Part shown: positions 1-9,086 of the stretch, one piece after another
Layout of the letters: each line of letters starts with the position of its first letter
Position numbering within the stretch: position 1 is the stretch's first letter
Origin: JAVJST01 sp965229715
GTDB lineage: Bacteria > Pseudomonadota > Alphaproteobacteria > Rhodospirillales > Casp-alpha2
Direction: 5' to 3'
Length of the DNA: 64,000 nucleotides
Assembly (NCBI GenBank): GCA_965229715.1
Contig: CBDDJL010000004.1
Span: forward strand, 434,001 to 498,000
Notes under the pieces: generated by a model
Databases searched by the model: none
The model's input: only the letters and a program-made list of their open reading frames with translations
What the model was told of the DNA's origin: nothing
Made by a program: the position numbers and the translations under genes

Positions 1-735
1 TTCGCGGCCTGCTACCATGCGAACACATCCGGCGTGTTCAAGGGGTTTCACCGCGGTTGGGGCGGGCAAACCGGAACGGCGCTCTATCGGATTGCCGCCG
101 ATCTCGTGATCGAGCCGGCCCGGTTTCTCGAAAACGGGCAAGACAATCTTGTACTGCGAAAAGACGCCGCCACGCTGATCGACGATCTTCGGGAACGCGG
201 AATTCGTCCCGATATCGCCTATCTGGACCCGCCGTACAATCAACATCCGTACGGATCGAATTATCATGTCCTGAACTCGATCGCACTGTGGGACAAGCCG
301 GTGCTGACGCAGAAGATCGAGGGCCGCGGAACCAAGTCGGCCATCCGCACCGATTGGCGCGACGAACGGCGGAGCGACTACAATCACAGGAGATCGGCGA
401 CGTCTGCGTACCGGCAGCTCCTCACCGGTCTCGACGTGCCGTGGATGGCGACCAGCTACAGCACCGACGGAACCGTCTCCCTCGAAGCATTGATCGATGC
501 CAACCGGGACGTCGGTGACGTAATGCCGTTCATGCAACCCTATAAACGGTACCGCGTTTCGTCGCAGCGATTCTCAGCGAAACCGGTCAACGTCGAGTTC
601 GTGCTGCTCACCCGGCGCGGCCGACGCCCCCGGCTATCGACCGACGAAATCGTATCGCGCATCGTCGAACTGGAACATGAAGGGTTGTGCGGACACCCCG
701 AGATAGCGGGCGACGCCGCGTCAACCCTCGGCTGA
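1..735 (+). CDS. D12-class adenine-specific DNA methyltransferase, 3' part
   Basis: The frame is open from base 1 and ends at a TGA, so the 5' end lies outside the window; 244 codons are visible. The visible start resembles the region after motif I of Dam/D12 enzymes (ACYHANTSGVFKGFHRGW). The catalytic DPPYN motif is at visible residues 76-80. Enzymes of this family (PF02086) transfer a methyl group from S-adenosylmethionine to N6 of adenine, as orphan methylases or with a restriction enzyme. The gene converges on the sulfotransferase-like gene and overlaps its end by 15 bases. No restriction gene is visible, since only the 3' side is in view. Family assignment is firm; target site and role are unknown. 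Confidence 0.85.
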   Translation, partial: FAACYHANTSGVFKGFHRGWGGQTGTALYRIAADLVIEPARFLENGQDNLVLRKDAATLIDDLRERGIRPDIAYLDPPYNQHPYGSNYHVLNSIALWDKPVLTQKIEGRGTKSAIRTDWRDERRSDYNHRRSATSAYRQLLTGLDVPWMATSYSTDGTVSLEALIDANRDVGDVMPFMQPYKRYRVSSQRFSAKPVNVEFVLLTRRGRRPRLSTDEIVSRIVELEHEGLCGHPEIAGDAASTLG

Positions 736-1506
736 ACGACCCTCTGCCGTCAACGCCCTGCGCCTCAGTTTCTCGTAGAACGGCCAATGATGATCGAGAA
801 GCTCCCGGAGATGCGGTTCGGATGGCACCAGTTTCTCGAACTTCGCCTCTGCCTTTGCCGCCGCCTGCTCGCGGTCGATGGATCGTATCCCCTTGGACTG
901 CGTCGCGTCCGTATGCCAGGCATCGACCTGTTTCCAGTCCTCCGGCTGTTCGCTGCCGCGCCAGTCGAACGCGCTGTCCGTGTAATCGAGTCCGATTTCC
1001 GACCAAAGTCGGCTCATGATCCCTTCGGTATCTTCCTGTATTGCCTCCGCCTCGACAATCGTCGGCCGGACGCCGGGAAGCGTGCAAAGCCACTCGTAAT
1101 GGCGCCACTGTGCCTCGAGGCCGATCTCCTCGAGGGTCAGATCGGGATCGAGTTTGTGATACGAGACGATGGACGCCATCGGGTTGCGAACCAGAAACAC
1201 ATGCGTCAGGCGTTCGGCGAACGCGACGTCGTCCCGCATTTGCGGATAGACGTAATAGCTCATATCCTTGAAGAACACGGGCGCGGCCTCACCGCGCGCG
1301 AGAAGCATGTCCCGGATATCGGCATACGCCTGCGGACGGTCCGGTTCGACATCGAAATGCGGCATCGTCCGCACCTCGCGATGCACATAGTAATCGTACA
1401 TGAACGGTTCGTGCGCACAGTCGAGGTCGCCGCGCTCGTACATCACGCGTTCGACGGCGGTCGACATCGATCGGGGATGACACCAAAGCGCGATAATCGG
1501 ATTCAT
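721..1506 (-). CDS. Sulfotransferase-like P-loop protein
   Basis: This 261-residue protein has the layout of a small bacterial sulfotransferase. A 5'-phosphosulfate-binding loop lies near residues 8-20 (CHPRSMSTAVERV) and a 3'-phosphate-binding segment near residues 104-116 (VFLVRNPMASIVS). The family uses PAPS to sulfate hydroxyl or amino groups, but several members near catabolic genes have no known substrate. It starts 24 bases after the stop of the MttB-type gene on the same strand, so it is probably the last gene of the methylated-amine operon. There is no signal peptide, so it should be cytoplasmic. Substrate and even true sulfotransferase activity are unproven. Confidence 0.7.
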   Translation of the reverse strand: MNPIIALWCHPRSMSTAVERVMYERGDLDCAHEPFMYDYYVHREVRTMPHFDVEPDRPQAYADIRDMLLARGEAAPVFFKDMSYYVYPQMRDDVAFAERLTHVFLVRNPMASIVSYHKLDPDLTLEEIGLEAQWRHYEWLCTLPGVRPTIVEAEAIQEDTEGIMSRLWSEIGLDYTDSAFDWRGSEQPEDWKQVDAWHTDATQSKGIRSIDREQAAAKAEAKFEKLVPSEPHLRELLDHHWPFYEKLRRRALTAEGRSAEG

Positions 1507-1530
1507 GAAGACCTCTTGTTCAGTACTGCA

Positions 1531-3084
1531 TCAGAAGTAATTCTGATCGGGCATGCTTTCCTTGCGCTTCGCGATGTAAGTCTGCAACGCCTCGTCGACA
1601 GCCGGATCGAGTCCCGGATCCTGCCACTCTTCGAGCCGTCTCTTCCAGAGCGCATTGGCCCGTTGTGCCGAATCCTGACCGCCATCCGCCAGCCATTGTT
1701 CATAGGCGTTGTTGTCGGCCGTTTCGGGCATGAAGAAGGCGGACTTGAAATTGGACTGCGTATGCGCGCTGCCGAGAAAATGCGCGCCCGGCCCCACTTC
1801 GCGGATCGCGTCCATCGCCTGTGCATTCTCGGAAAGATCGATGCCTTCGAAGAAGGCGGCGACCTTGCCGCAGAGATCGGCGTCGATGACGGTTTTCTCG
1901 AAGCTCGTCACCAGCCCGCCCTCGAGCCACCCCGTTGCGTGATTGACGATGTTGGCGCCGGCGAACAACGCCATCATCAGGCCCCACGTCGCTTCCTGTT
2001 CCGATTGCGCATCGGCGGCCTTCGATGCCGAAAGCGTGCCGACCGTATGGAACGGCACGCCGAGCCGGCGCGCAAGCTGTCCCGACGCCAACACCATCTT
2101 GGCGGCTTCCGGCGTACCGAACGTCGGCGCACCGGATTGCATCGACATCGTGCTGGCGAAACTGCCCATCAGACAGGGCGCGCCCGGATTGATCAGTTGC
2201 ACAAGCGCCAGCGTGGCGAGCGCCTCGGCGAGGACCTGTGCCACCGACCCCGCGACCGTGCAGGGACTCATCGCACCGGCAAGCACCCATGGCGTGCACG
2301 CTACCGGCTGGTTGTTCCGGGCGTAGACCTTGAGCGATCCCGACATGTGCGAGTCGAGAACCAGCGGCGCGTTGGTGTTCGAGACGTTATAGAGCACCGC
2401 GTTGTCACGAACGAAATCCGCGCCGAAGACGATCTTCGCCATCTCGACCGCATCGGTCGCGCGTTCCTCACCGATGAAGGCGCCCATGAACGGCCGGTCG
2501 GAGTGGCGGATATGGGCATACAGCATATCGAAGTGCCGCTTGTTGGCCGGCAGGTCGACCGGTTCGCATACCACGCCGCCGGAATGATGGAGATGGGGGA
2601 TGGCGTGATGCAATTTTACCAGGCGAACGAAATCGTCGTACGTCGCATAGCGGCGGCCATGGTCCAGGTCGGTCACGAACGGCGGCCCCCATGACGGACA
2701 GAGAACCGTGTTCGGACCACCGATCTCGACGGTCTTGGCCGGATTGCGGGCGTGCTGTCTGAACCGGCCGGGCGCATGGGCCCGGATGATCTGGCGGCAC
2801 ATACCGGGTTCGAAACGGACCCGCGTTTCCTTCACGTCGGCCCCGGCATCGCGGAGGATTTCAAGAATCTCGGGATCGTCATGAAACTCCATGCCGATCT
2901 CCTTGAGGATCGAATCGGCATTGGCCTCGATCAGCGACAACCCCTCTTCGTCGAGCACATCGTACGTGCCGAGACGGCGCCGGATGTAAGGCTTGGCCGG
3001 CGCGCGCGCCGCATCCGATCCGGCGGCTCTCGCCGCATGGCCGCCACCGCGGCGGCGAGACGGACGTTTTCCTCTCGTCGTCAT
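1531..3084 (-). CDS. Trimethylamine methyltransferase (MttB) family protein, non-pyrrolysine
   Basis: The 517-residue product matches the MttB/COG5598 family: a basic, disordered first 30 residues, then a TIM-barrel methyltransferase. True trimethylamine methyltransferases carry an in-frame amber codon for pyrrolysine. This frame has none, so it belongs with the glycine betaine, carnitine or proline betaine type enzymes, which move a methyl group to a corrinoid protein. No corrinoid-binding partner is encoded nearby. Its ATG overlaps the TGA of the upstream flavin dehydrogenase by 4 bases, indicating coupled translation. The likely role is demethylation of a quaternary or tertiary amine; the substrate cannot be read from sequence. 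Confidence 0.85.
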   Translation of the reverse strand: MTTRGKRPSRRRGGGHAARAAGSDAARAPAKPYIRRRLGTYDVLDEEGLSLIEANADSILKEIGMEFHDDPEILEILRDAGADVKETRVRFEPGMCRQIIRAHAPGRFRQHARNPAKTVEIGGPNTVLCPSWGPPFVTDLDHGRRYATYDDFVRLVKLHHAIPHLHHSGGVVCEPVDLPANKRHFDMLYAHIRHSDRPFMGAFIGEERATDAVEMAKIVFGADFVRDNAVLYNVSNTNAPLVLDSHMSGSLKVYARNNQPVACTPWVLAGAMSPCTVAGSVAQVLAEALATLALVQLINPGAPCLMGSFASTMSMQSGAPTFGTPEAAKMVLASGQLARRLGVPFHTVGTLSASKAADAQSEQEATWGLMMALFAGANIVNHATGWLEGGLVTSFEKTVIDADLCGKVAAFFEGIDLSENAQAMDAIREVGPGAHFLGSAHTQSNFKSAFFMPETADNNAYEQWLADGGQDSAQRANALWKRRLEEWQDPGLDPAVDEALQTYIAKRKESMPDQNYF

Positions 3085-5534
3085 GGCCGTTCCCCCATTG
3101 TATCGTCTTTGAGGCGTTCGTTCGCCGGATCATAAGGCGGTTCCTCAAGCACACGGCACGGCACGTCGATCCCCAGCACGGAGATCGTGAAATCGCTTTC
3201 CGCCGCCGCCGGCCGGAGATACGCCAGCCCAAGCATCTTTCCGGTGCGGTGGCCGAAAGCCGCCGACGTGACGATCCCGACGGGTTCGCCCGATTGCCAT
3301 ACGGCGTGCGCGTAATACGGCCAAACGTCTCGACCGCTGGCGATTTCGAGCAGCACCATCCGCCAGGCCTCCGGCGCGGCGCGGCGGTCGATCAATGCAT
3401 CGCGCCCGATAAACCGCCGCCCATCGGTCTTGATCAGATGACCGACGCCGGCTTCGTCAGGCGTACGCTCGGTGGTTAACTCGCTACCCATGGCGCGATA
3501 CCCTTTCTCAAGCCGCATGGCATTCATGGCGAAGGTGCCGAACGGACGGATTCCATGAGCCTTTCCGGTCTCCATTACCGCATCGAAAACGGCCTTCATT
3601 TGCTCAAGCGGAACGTGCAGTTCCCAGCCAAGTTCGCCGACGTAGGAAACCCGGAGCGCCAGAACCTCGGTGCCCGCCAGCACAATGTTCTGCGCCGAGA
3701 GCCAGGGGAATGTATCGTTGCCGAGGTCCGCATCCGCCAGCATCGACAGCACACTGCGCGATCGTGGCCCCATGACGCCGAGGATTCCGAAGTCCTCGGT
3801 CCGGTTGACGATCTCGACGTCACCGGCGTCCGCAGCGTGCGCGCGCAGCACGTCCTCGTCGTGACGTTCGGCGAAGGCCGCTGACGTCAGATAATACCGG
3901 TCTTCGGCCAAGCGCGTTACCGTGAACTCCGATTTGACGCCGCCGGCCGGCGTCAGCACGTGGATCAGGCCGATCCTCCCGTTCCGCGACGGCGGCCGGT
4001 TCGCGCCGAGCGTCGCCATGAAAGCCGACGCGCCCCGGCCGATAACATCGAACTTGGAAAACGCCGAGAGATCGCCAACGCCGACAGCCGTTTCGACCGC
4101 CTTGCATTCGGCGGCGACGCAATCGAACCAGCCGGGCCGGCGAAACGTCAGCTTCGCCTCCCCTTCCGGGTCACCGCTGGAAAACCAGTTCGGCCGCTCC
4201 CAGCCGTACGCGCAACCGAACACGGCGCCGAGCGCTTTTTGATCCTCGTGGATCGGCGTCGTGCGCCGCGGCCGCCCCGCAGGCCGTTCCTCGAACGGGT
4301 AGTGAACCCCGAACTGCAGTCCGAAACATTCGGTCGCCTTGGCGATTCTGTAATCGCGGTCCGCGTAGCCGCCGAACCGCCGCCCGTCGACCGCCCAGGC
4401 ATCCATCGGCGGTGCGCCCCCGACCATCCATTGGGCGAGAAACGCACCGGCGCCGCCGCCTTCCATCACGCCCATGCTGGAACCGGTCAGCAGCCATGCG
4501 TTGGGAAGCGCGAAGGCCGGTCCGATCAGCGGATTGGCGTCGGGGGTAAAGGTGATCGGTCCGTGAATCACCGTCTTCAGACCGCCGTTCTGAAGCGCCG
4601 GCACCCGCGCCATCGCCTGCAGCATGATGGGCTCAATCCGGTCGAGGTCCGGCGGCAACAGATCGGCGCCGAAATCCGGCGGCACGCCGTCGATGGACCA
4701 CGGTCGCGCATCTTTCTCGTAAGGGCCGACGATCAGTCCGTCCCGTTCTTGCCGCAAATACCAGCTTTCTTCCGGGTCGCGGATGATCGGCAACTCCCTC
4801 TCGCCGGCCGCAATCCGCGCGGCGATTTCCGGAACCGTGTCCGTCACGACGTACTGATGCAGCATGGGCACGACCGGCAGGTCGACCCCCATCATGTCGC
4901 CGATTTCGCGGCACCACGTGCCGGCGGCGTTGACGACATGCTCGGCCTGGATGTCGCCGTCCTTCGTCGATACGACCCACTCGCCGGTCTGTGTCCGCGC
5001 GATGCCCGTCACCGGATTGCGCCGATAGATTTCCGCGCCGCGGTTGCGCGCTCCCTTCGCCAGCGCATTGGTAGCCAGTGTCGGGTCGACGTGACCGTCG
5101 TTCGGCTCATAGATTGCGCCGAGAAGCCCGTCGGTTTCGCAAGGCGGATAGATATCCCCGAGTTCCGACGGCGTCAGGATGTGAAAGTCGTAACCGACAA
5201 ACCGGCCCAGACCCTGAACATGGCGGAACTCGTCCATGCGATCTGCGGAGCGCGTGACGCGAAGCGCACCGGACGGATGAAACCCGGTCGGCAGACCGGT
5301 TTCCGCCTCCAGGAGATCGCGATACAGACGAACCGACGTCGCCCGCATTTCCATGATCGTCGGATTGTGCGCGAAGTGGGTACAGAGGCCGGCCGCATGC
5401 CATGTGGAGCCGTGCGTCAGGTCGTTTTTCTCAACCAGGACTACATCCGTCCAGCCGAGCTTCGTCAGATGGTAGAGGAGCGAAACGCCCATCACGCCAC
5501 CGCCGATAATCACGACCCGCGCATGCGTCTTCAT
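3081..5534 (-). CDS. GcvT-fused FAD-dependent dehydrogenase, dimethylglycine/sarcosine type (second copy)
   Basis: The 817-residue protein has an N-terminal Rossmann FAD motif (IGGGVMGVSLLYHL, residues about 10-23), a DAO domain, an FAO_M linker and a C-terminal GcvT aminomethyltransferase domain. THGSTWHAAG contains the histidine that in dimethylglycine dehydrogenase carries covalent 8-alpha-histidyl FAD. Family enzymes oxidise N-methyl groups and pass formaldehyde equivalents to tetrahydrofolate in the GcvT domain, forming 5,10-methylene-THF. It is the paralogue of the next upstream gene and is coupled to both neighbours by 4-base ATGA overlaps. The exact substrate (dimethylglycine, sarcosine or other) is open. 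Confidence 0.88.
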   Translation of the reverse strand: MKTHARVVIIGGGVMGVSLLYHLTKLGWTDVVLVEKNDLTHGSTWHAAGLCTHFAHNPTIMEMRATSVRLYRDLLEAETGLPTGFHPSGALRVTRSADRMDEFRHVQGLGRFVGYDFHILTPSELGDIYPPCETDGLLGAIYEPNDGHVDPTLATNALAKGARNRGAEIYRRNPVTGIARTQTGEWVVSTKDGDIQAEHVVNAAGTWCREIGDMMGVDLPVVPMLHQYVVTDTVPEIAARIAAGERELPIIRDPEESWYLRQERDGLIVGPYEKDARPWSIDGVPPDFGADLLPPDLDRIEPIMLQAMARVPALQNGGLKTVIHGPITFTPDANPLIGPAFALPNAWLLTGSSMGVMEGGGAGAFLAQWMVGGAPPMDAWAVDGRRFGGYADRDYRIAKATECFGLQFGVHYPFEERPAGRPRRTTPIHEDQKALGAVFGCAYGWERPNWFSSGDPEGEAKLTFRRPGWFDCVAAECKAVETAVGVGDLSAFSKFDVIGRGASAFMATLGANRPPSRNGRIGLIHVLTPAGGVKSEFTVTRLAEDRYYLTSAAFAERHDEDVLRAHAADAGDVEIVNRTEDFGILGVMGPRSRSVLSMLADADLGNDTFPWLSAQNIVLAGTEVLALRVSYVGELGWELHVPLEQMKAVFDAVMETGKAHGIRPFGTFAMNAMRLEKGYRAMGSELTTERTPDEAGVGHLIKTDGRRFIGRDALIDRRAAPEAWRMVLLEIASGRDVWPYYAHAVWQSGEPVGIVTSAAFGHRTGKMLGLAYLRPAAAESDFTISVLGIDVPCRVLEEPPYDPANERLKDDTMGERP

Positions 5535-7984
5535 GTCTGCCCCCTCATCCTCACGCCTGACGGATCGTAGGCGCCGCGCATCGCCGCCTGCGCCGGGTAG
5601 CGCACGCCCGCGATAGAGATCTCGTAATCGCTGCCGATCAGGCTTGCGGACGTTTCACCGGGTTCGCACGCGACGTATCCCATGGCATGGGTTTTGCCGG
5701 TCCGAAACCCGCGCCCGCCCGATGTCGTGCGCCCGACGATGCAGCCGTTTCGGAGGATCGGCTCGTCGTGCAGCATGAGCGGATGGGCGTCTTGCACAGC
5801 GAACTGCAGCAAGCGTTGGCGAATCCCGGCCTCGCGCCGCTTCGACAAGGCCTCGCGGCCGATGAATCCGCCCGCTTTTTCCCACGCCACCGCAAAGGAG
5901 AGCCCGGCTTCGAGCGGCGTATCGTCGGGACCGATATCGTGACTCCAGTGCCGAAAACCCTTCTCGATACGGCAACTGTCGAGCGCAAAATGGCCGGCAT
6001 GGGCGAGACCGAAGGCGGCGCCGCGTTCGATCAACGCCTCATACACCGCATTGGCATCGGCAATCGGAATGTAAAGCTCCCAACCGAGTTCGCCGACAAA
6101 ACTCATCCGGGTCGCGCGAACCCCGGCGTTGCCGATGGCAACGATCCTCGACGTGGCAAACGGAAACGCGTGGTCGGAGAAATCGCCACTGCACAGGGCC
6201 GCCATGACATCACGCGAGCGGGGTCCCATGACGCCGACGACTGCCTCGTCCTCGGTTCGGTCGTTCACGCTCGCGTCGAGATCGAGGCGGTCGCGGTGCC
6301 CGGCCAGCCATGCCATGTCTTTCCACCGGGTCGCCGCGCCGCTGACGAGGCGGAACGACGCCTCGCCGGTTCGCGTGACCGTGACGTCGGCTTCGATGCC
6401 GCCCCGTTCGTTGAGCATCTGACCATAAACGGCGCGCCCCTCGGCCACGTCGATATCGGACGCGCACAGGGTTTGCAGCAACCGACCGGCATCCCGGCCC
6501 TCGATGTCGAACTTGGTGAAGGGCGACAGTTCGTAGAGCGCGACCCGGTCATGCGTGGCGATGGCTTCCCGTTCCGCCGCAGGCCACCAACATTGATCGC
6601 TGAAACTGTAATCGAACGTTTGCTCGTCCGCGTTGGCGGCATACCACAGCGGCCGTTCCCAGTCGGTCGGCGCCCCGAAGACCGCGCCCGCCGCCCGAAA
6701 CCGGTCGTGAAGGACGCCGCGATGCAAATTGCGGCCGGCGGTTTGCTGCTTGTACGGCCAATGCATGGCGAAGGCGTCGGCGACCGCTTCTTTCATGCGT
6801 ACGTGGAGGTAAGACTGGGCCGCATATTCTCGGCCGAACCGCGCGATATCGAGTGCCCACAGATCCATCGGCGGCGCACCCGCCACAAGCCATTCGGCCA
6901 TTGCCCGACCGATACCGGCGGACGACATCATGCCCGTCGAGTTCATGCCCGCGGCGACGAAAAATCCTCTCAGGAACGGCGACTCGCCGAGCAACGGACG
7001 GCTGTCCGGCGTGAACGTCTCGGGCCCGTTCATGAAGTGCTGAATGCCCGTATCGCCAAGCAACGGAAGGCGCGCAAGCCCGGCCGTCATGAACGGCTCG
7101 AACTGGTCCCAGTCTTCCGGCAATTCGAGAAACGGCGTGTCGCCATCCGGACCGTTCGCATTCCAGGGCTTCGCATCCGGCTCGAACCCGCCGAGCACCA
7201 GCTTGCCGGCATCGCCCTTGACGTAGATGCCGTTATCGAGATCGCGCAAGATCGGTACGGGATCGGGCAACGCGGCGACCGGCTCGGTGACGACATACAT
7301 GTGTTCCACCGCCTGCAGCGGGACGGGCACGCCGGCCATCTCGCCGATGGCACGCGCCCATGCCCCGGCGCAATTAACGATCTTTTCGCAGCGAACGGCC
7401 TCGCCGGTGGACAACGTGACGCCTTGGATCGCCCCATTCCGGGTTTCGATCGACGTACACACGGTTTGTTCGCGGATATCGATACCGGCCGCTCTCGCCC
7501 CCTTGGCGTATGCCATGCATATGTCGACGGGGCTGGCCTGCGCGTCGTCCTCGACATGGAGCCCGCCGGCGAGGTCGTCGGTCCGGACGAACGGCACCTT
7601 GGCGGCAATCTCTTCAGGCGTGACGATATGCGCCGCGATGCCGGTCATATCGCCCATGTCGGCAATCCGGCGGAGTTCGGTCATGCGCTCATCACGCTGC
7701 GCCAGCCAGTATCCGCCGGTCTGCCGATAACCGGTCGCCTGTCCCGTTTCCGCTTCGAGCGCCGGGAACAGGTCGGTCGCGTAGCTGGCGAGCCGGGTCA
7801 TGTTGTAGGTCGCGCGCAGCGGCCCGACGATGCCAGCGGCATGCCACGAGGTGCCGCTGGTCAGCTGGTTACGCTCGACCAGCATGACATCGGTTACGCC
7901 GAGACGCGCAAGATGATACGCAATTCCCAATCCGATGATGCCGCCGCCGACGATGACGATCCGGGCATCCGTTCTGTTGACCAT
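5531..7984 (-). CDS. GcvT-fused FAD-dependent dehydrogenase, dimethylglycine/sarcosine type (first copy)
   Basis: This is the first gene of the leftward operon and has the same domain order as its neighbour: FAD Rossmann motif (VIVGGGIIGLGIAYHL), DAO, FAO_M, GcvT and GcvT_C. SGTSWHAAG holds the expected covalent-flavin histidine. I chose the ATG at 7984 over an upstream ATG at 8053. It gives 817 residues, exactly the length of the paralogue, and puts the FAD motif at the usual distance from the N-terminus. The first 23 residues of the longer form are Ser/Arg-rich and unlike the family. It ends in a 4-base overlap with the second copy. Substrate is unknown; two copies may act on successive N-methyl groups. 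Confidence 0.87.
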   Translation of the reverse strand: MVNRTDARIVIVGGGIIGLGIAYHLARLGVTDVMLVERNQLTSGTSWHAAGIVGPLRATYNMTRLASYATDLFPALEAETGQATGYRQTGGYWLAQRDERMTELRRIADMGDMTGIAAHIVTPEEIAAKVPFVRTDDLAGGLHVEDDAQASPVDICMAYAKGARAAGIDIREQTVCTSIETRNGAIQGVTLSTGEAVRCEKIVNCAGAWARAIGEMAGVPVPLQAVEHMYVVTEPVAALPDPVPILRDLDNGIYVKGDAGKLVLGGFEPDAKPWNANGPDGDTPFLELPEDWDQFEPFMTAGLARLPLLGDTGIQHFMNGPETFTPDSRPLLGESPFLRGFFVAAGMNSTGMMSSAGIGRAMAEWLVAGAPPMDLWALDIARFGREYAAQSYLHVRMKEAVADAFAMHWPYKQQTAGRNLHRGVLHDRFRAAGAVFGAPTDWERPLWYAANADEQTFDYSFSDQCWWPAAEREAIATHDRVALYELSPFTKFDIEGRDAGRLLQTLCASDIDVAEGRAVYGQMLNERGGIEADVTVTRTGEASFRLVSGAATRWKDMAWLAGHRDRLDLDASVNDRTEDEAVVGVMGPRSRDVMAALCSGDFSDHAFPFATSRIVAIGNAGVRATRMSFVGELGWELYIPIADANAVYEALIERGAAFGLAHAGHFALDSCRIEKGFRHWSHDIGPDDTPLEAGLSFAVAWEKAGGFIGREALSKRREAGIRQRLLQFAVQDAHPLMLHDEPILRNGCIVGRTTSGGRGFRTGKTHAMGYVACEPGETSASLIGSDYEISIAGVRYPAQAAMRGAYDPSGVRMRGQT

Positions 7985-8056
7985 GGCCTGGTGTCCGGAA
8001 GTCCGCTGATGGACGGATCGTGACCGTGACGACCGGGCGAATTCAATGGTCATTCG

Positions 8057-8070
8057 ATTGCATAAGCAAT
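8057..8070. promoter_or_regulatory. Inverted repeat between divergent dehydrogenase operon and LysR gene
   Basis: ATTGC-ATAA-GCAAT is a perfect inverted repeat with 5-base arms and a 4-base spacer. It sits 73 bases upstream of the chosen dehydrogenase start and 51 bases upstream of the LysR start. LysR proteins typically bind short dyads in such divergent gaps, so this is a candidate operator for operon control and autoregulation. The site is short and the assignment is inferred from position. Confidence 0.4.
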
Positions 8071-8120
8071 TCTAATAGTGTTGGATCGGGTCACGTGATC
8101 ATCGGACCGGGCTACAAACC

Positions 8121-9086
8121 ATGTCGACCGCCAACGTTTTCGGCTTCAATCTGACCCGTGCCCTTGAGGTGTTCAATGTCGTCGTCGAGACGCAGCAGGT
8201 TTCGCGCGCCGCGGAATTGCTGGGCATTTCGCAATCTGCCGTATCGCAAACCCTGCAAAAACTCGAACAGGCTCTGGGCGCCAGCCTGATCGAGCGTAAC
8301 GCGCGTCCGCTTCAGTTGACCAAGGCCGGGATCGTGCTTCACCGCCGCGCGATCTCCGTGCTCGCGGAGATCGAGCAGTTGCAGGTTGAAATCCGGCGCG
8401 TCAACACCGCACCGCTCCCGGTCCTGCGGATCGCCCTGCTCGCCTCCATCGCAACGACGCTGAGTCCCGCTCTCACCGGCCTCGCCCGCAACGACTTCGG
8501 TATTCCCGAAATCAGCCTGTCGGCCGGTCTCTCCATCGATCATCAGAACCTGCTGAGAAACCGCCGCGCGGATCTGGCGATTTCGTCCGACGCTTTCTAC
8601 CTACTTGACGGCCTCGTGCGGTATCCGATACTGCGAGAGAAATTTCTGCTCGTGACACCGCAGCACTATGACGGCCCGATCGACGATTTGTCGGCTCTGG
8701 CGCGGAATCTGCCGCTCGTGCATTTCGCCCGGGATTCCCTTGTCGGACGCCGCACGGACCAGCATCTGAGCCGGCTCAGGCTGGAGTTGCCGCGGGCCAT
8801 GGAAGGCGACCGTTCGAGCGTCGTTCTTGCGCCCGTCGCGGCCGGCCAGGGTTTCGCTATTCTGACCCCGACGCTGCTGCTCGACGGCCTGGCGGAAGGT
8901 ATGAAAATCGATGTTCATCCGTTGCCGGTCGCGTCGTTTTCCCGCGAAATCGTTTTGGTCGCCCGGGACAGCGGGCTCGACGAACTTCCGGCGGTCTTCG
9001 CGGCCGAGAGCACCCGCGTCCTGACGGCGGCGATCAACGATAGGCTTCCCGATTTGCCGGCCGACAGCTTCGTCGTCGAGTTCTAG
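8121..9086 (+). CDS. LysR-family transcriptional regulator
   Basis: The 321-residue protein has an N-terminal winged helix-turn-helix (about residues 10-70, with SRAAELLGISQSAVSQTLQKLE) followed by a LysR substrate-binding domain of two Rossmann-like lobes. It is transcribed divergently from the GcvT-dehydrogenase/MttB operon and lies upstream of a class III aminotransferase on its own strand. By analogy with the family, it probably senses a substrate or intermediate of that pathway and controls both directions through the 137-base divergent gap. The ligand cannot be predicted. Confidence 0.9.
   Translation: MSTANVFGFNLTRALEVFNVVVETQQVSRAAELLGISQSAVSQTLQKLEQALGASLIERNARPLQLTKAGIVLHRRAISVLAEIEQLQVEIRRVNTAPLPVLRIALLASIATTLSPALTGLARNDFGIPEISLSAGLSIDHQNLLRNRRADLAISSDAFYLLDGLVRYPILREKFLLVTPQHYDGPIDDLSALARNLPLVHFARDSLVGRRTDQHLSRLRLELPRAMEGDRSSVVLAPVAAGQGFAILTPTLLLDGLAEGMKIDVHPLPVASFSREIVLVARDSGLDELPAVFAAESTRVLTAAINDRLPDLPADSFVVEF

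Noticed and set aside
787..2694. 635-codon plus-strand open frame
   Set aside because: It is antisense to the sulfotransferase and MttB genes and is rich in Arg and His without any domain; long shadow frames are expected in GC-rich DNA.
1531..3084. Pyrrolysine-containing trimethylamine methyltransferase
   Set aside because: The frame has no internal TAG, so it is the non-pyrrolysine subgroup.
3960..5570. 536-codon plus-strand open frame
   Set aside because: Antisense shadow of the second GcvT-fused dehydrogenase; composition is not protein-like.
5687..8023. 778-codon plus-strand open frame
   Set aside because: Antisense shadow of the first GcvT-fused dehydrogenase, in the same relative register as the shadow of its paralogue.
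7985..8053. 23-codon N-terminal extension of the first dehydrogenase
   Set aside because: Its Ser/Arg-rich sequence is unlike the family, and dropping it gives exactly the paralogue's length.
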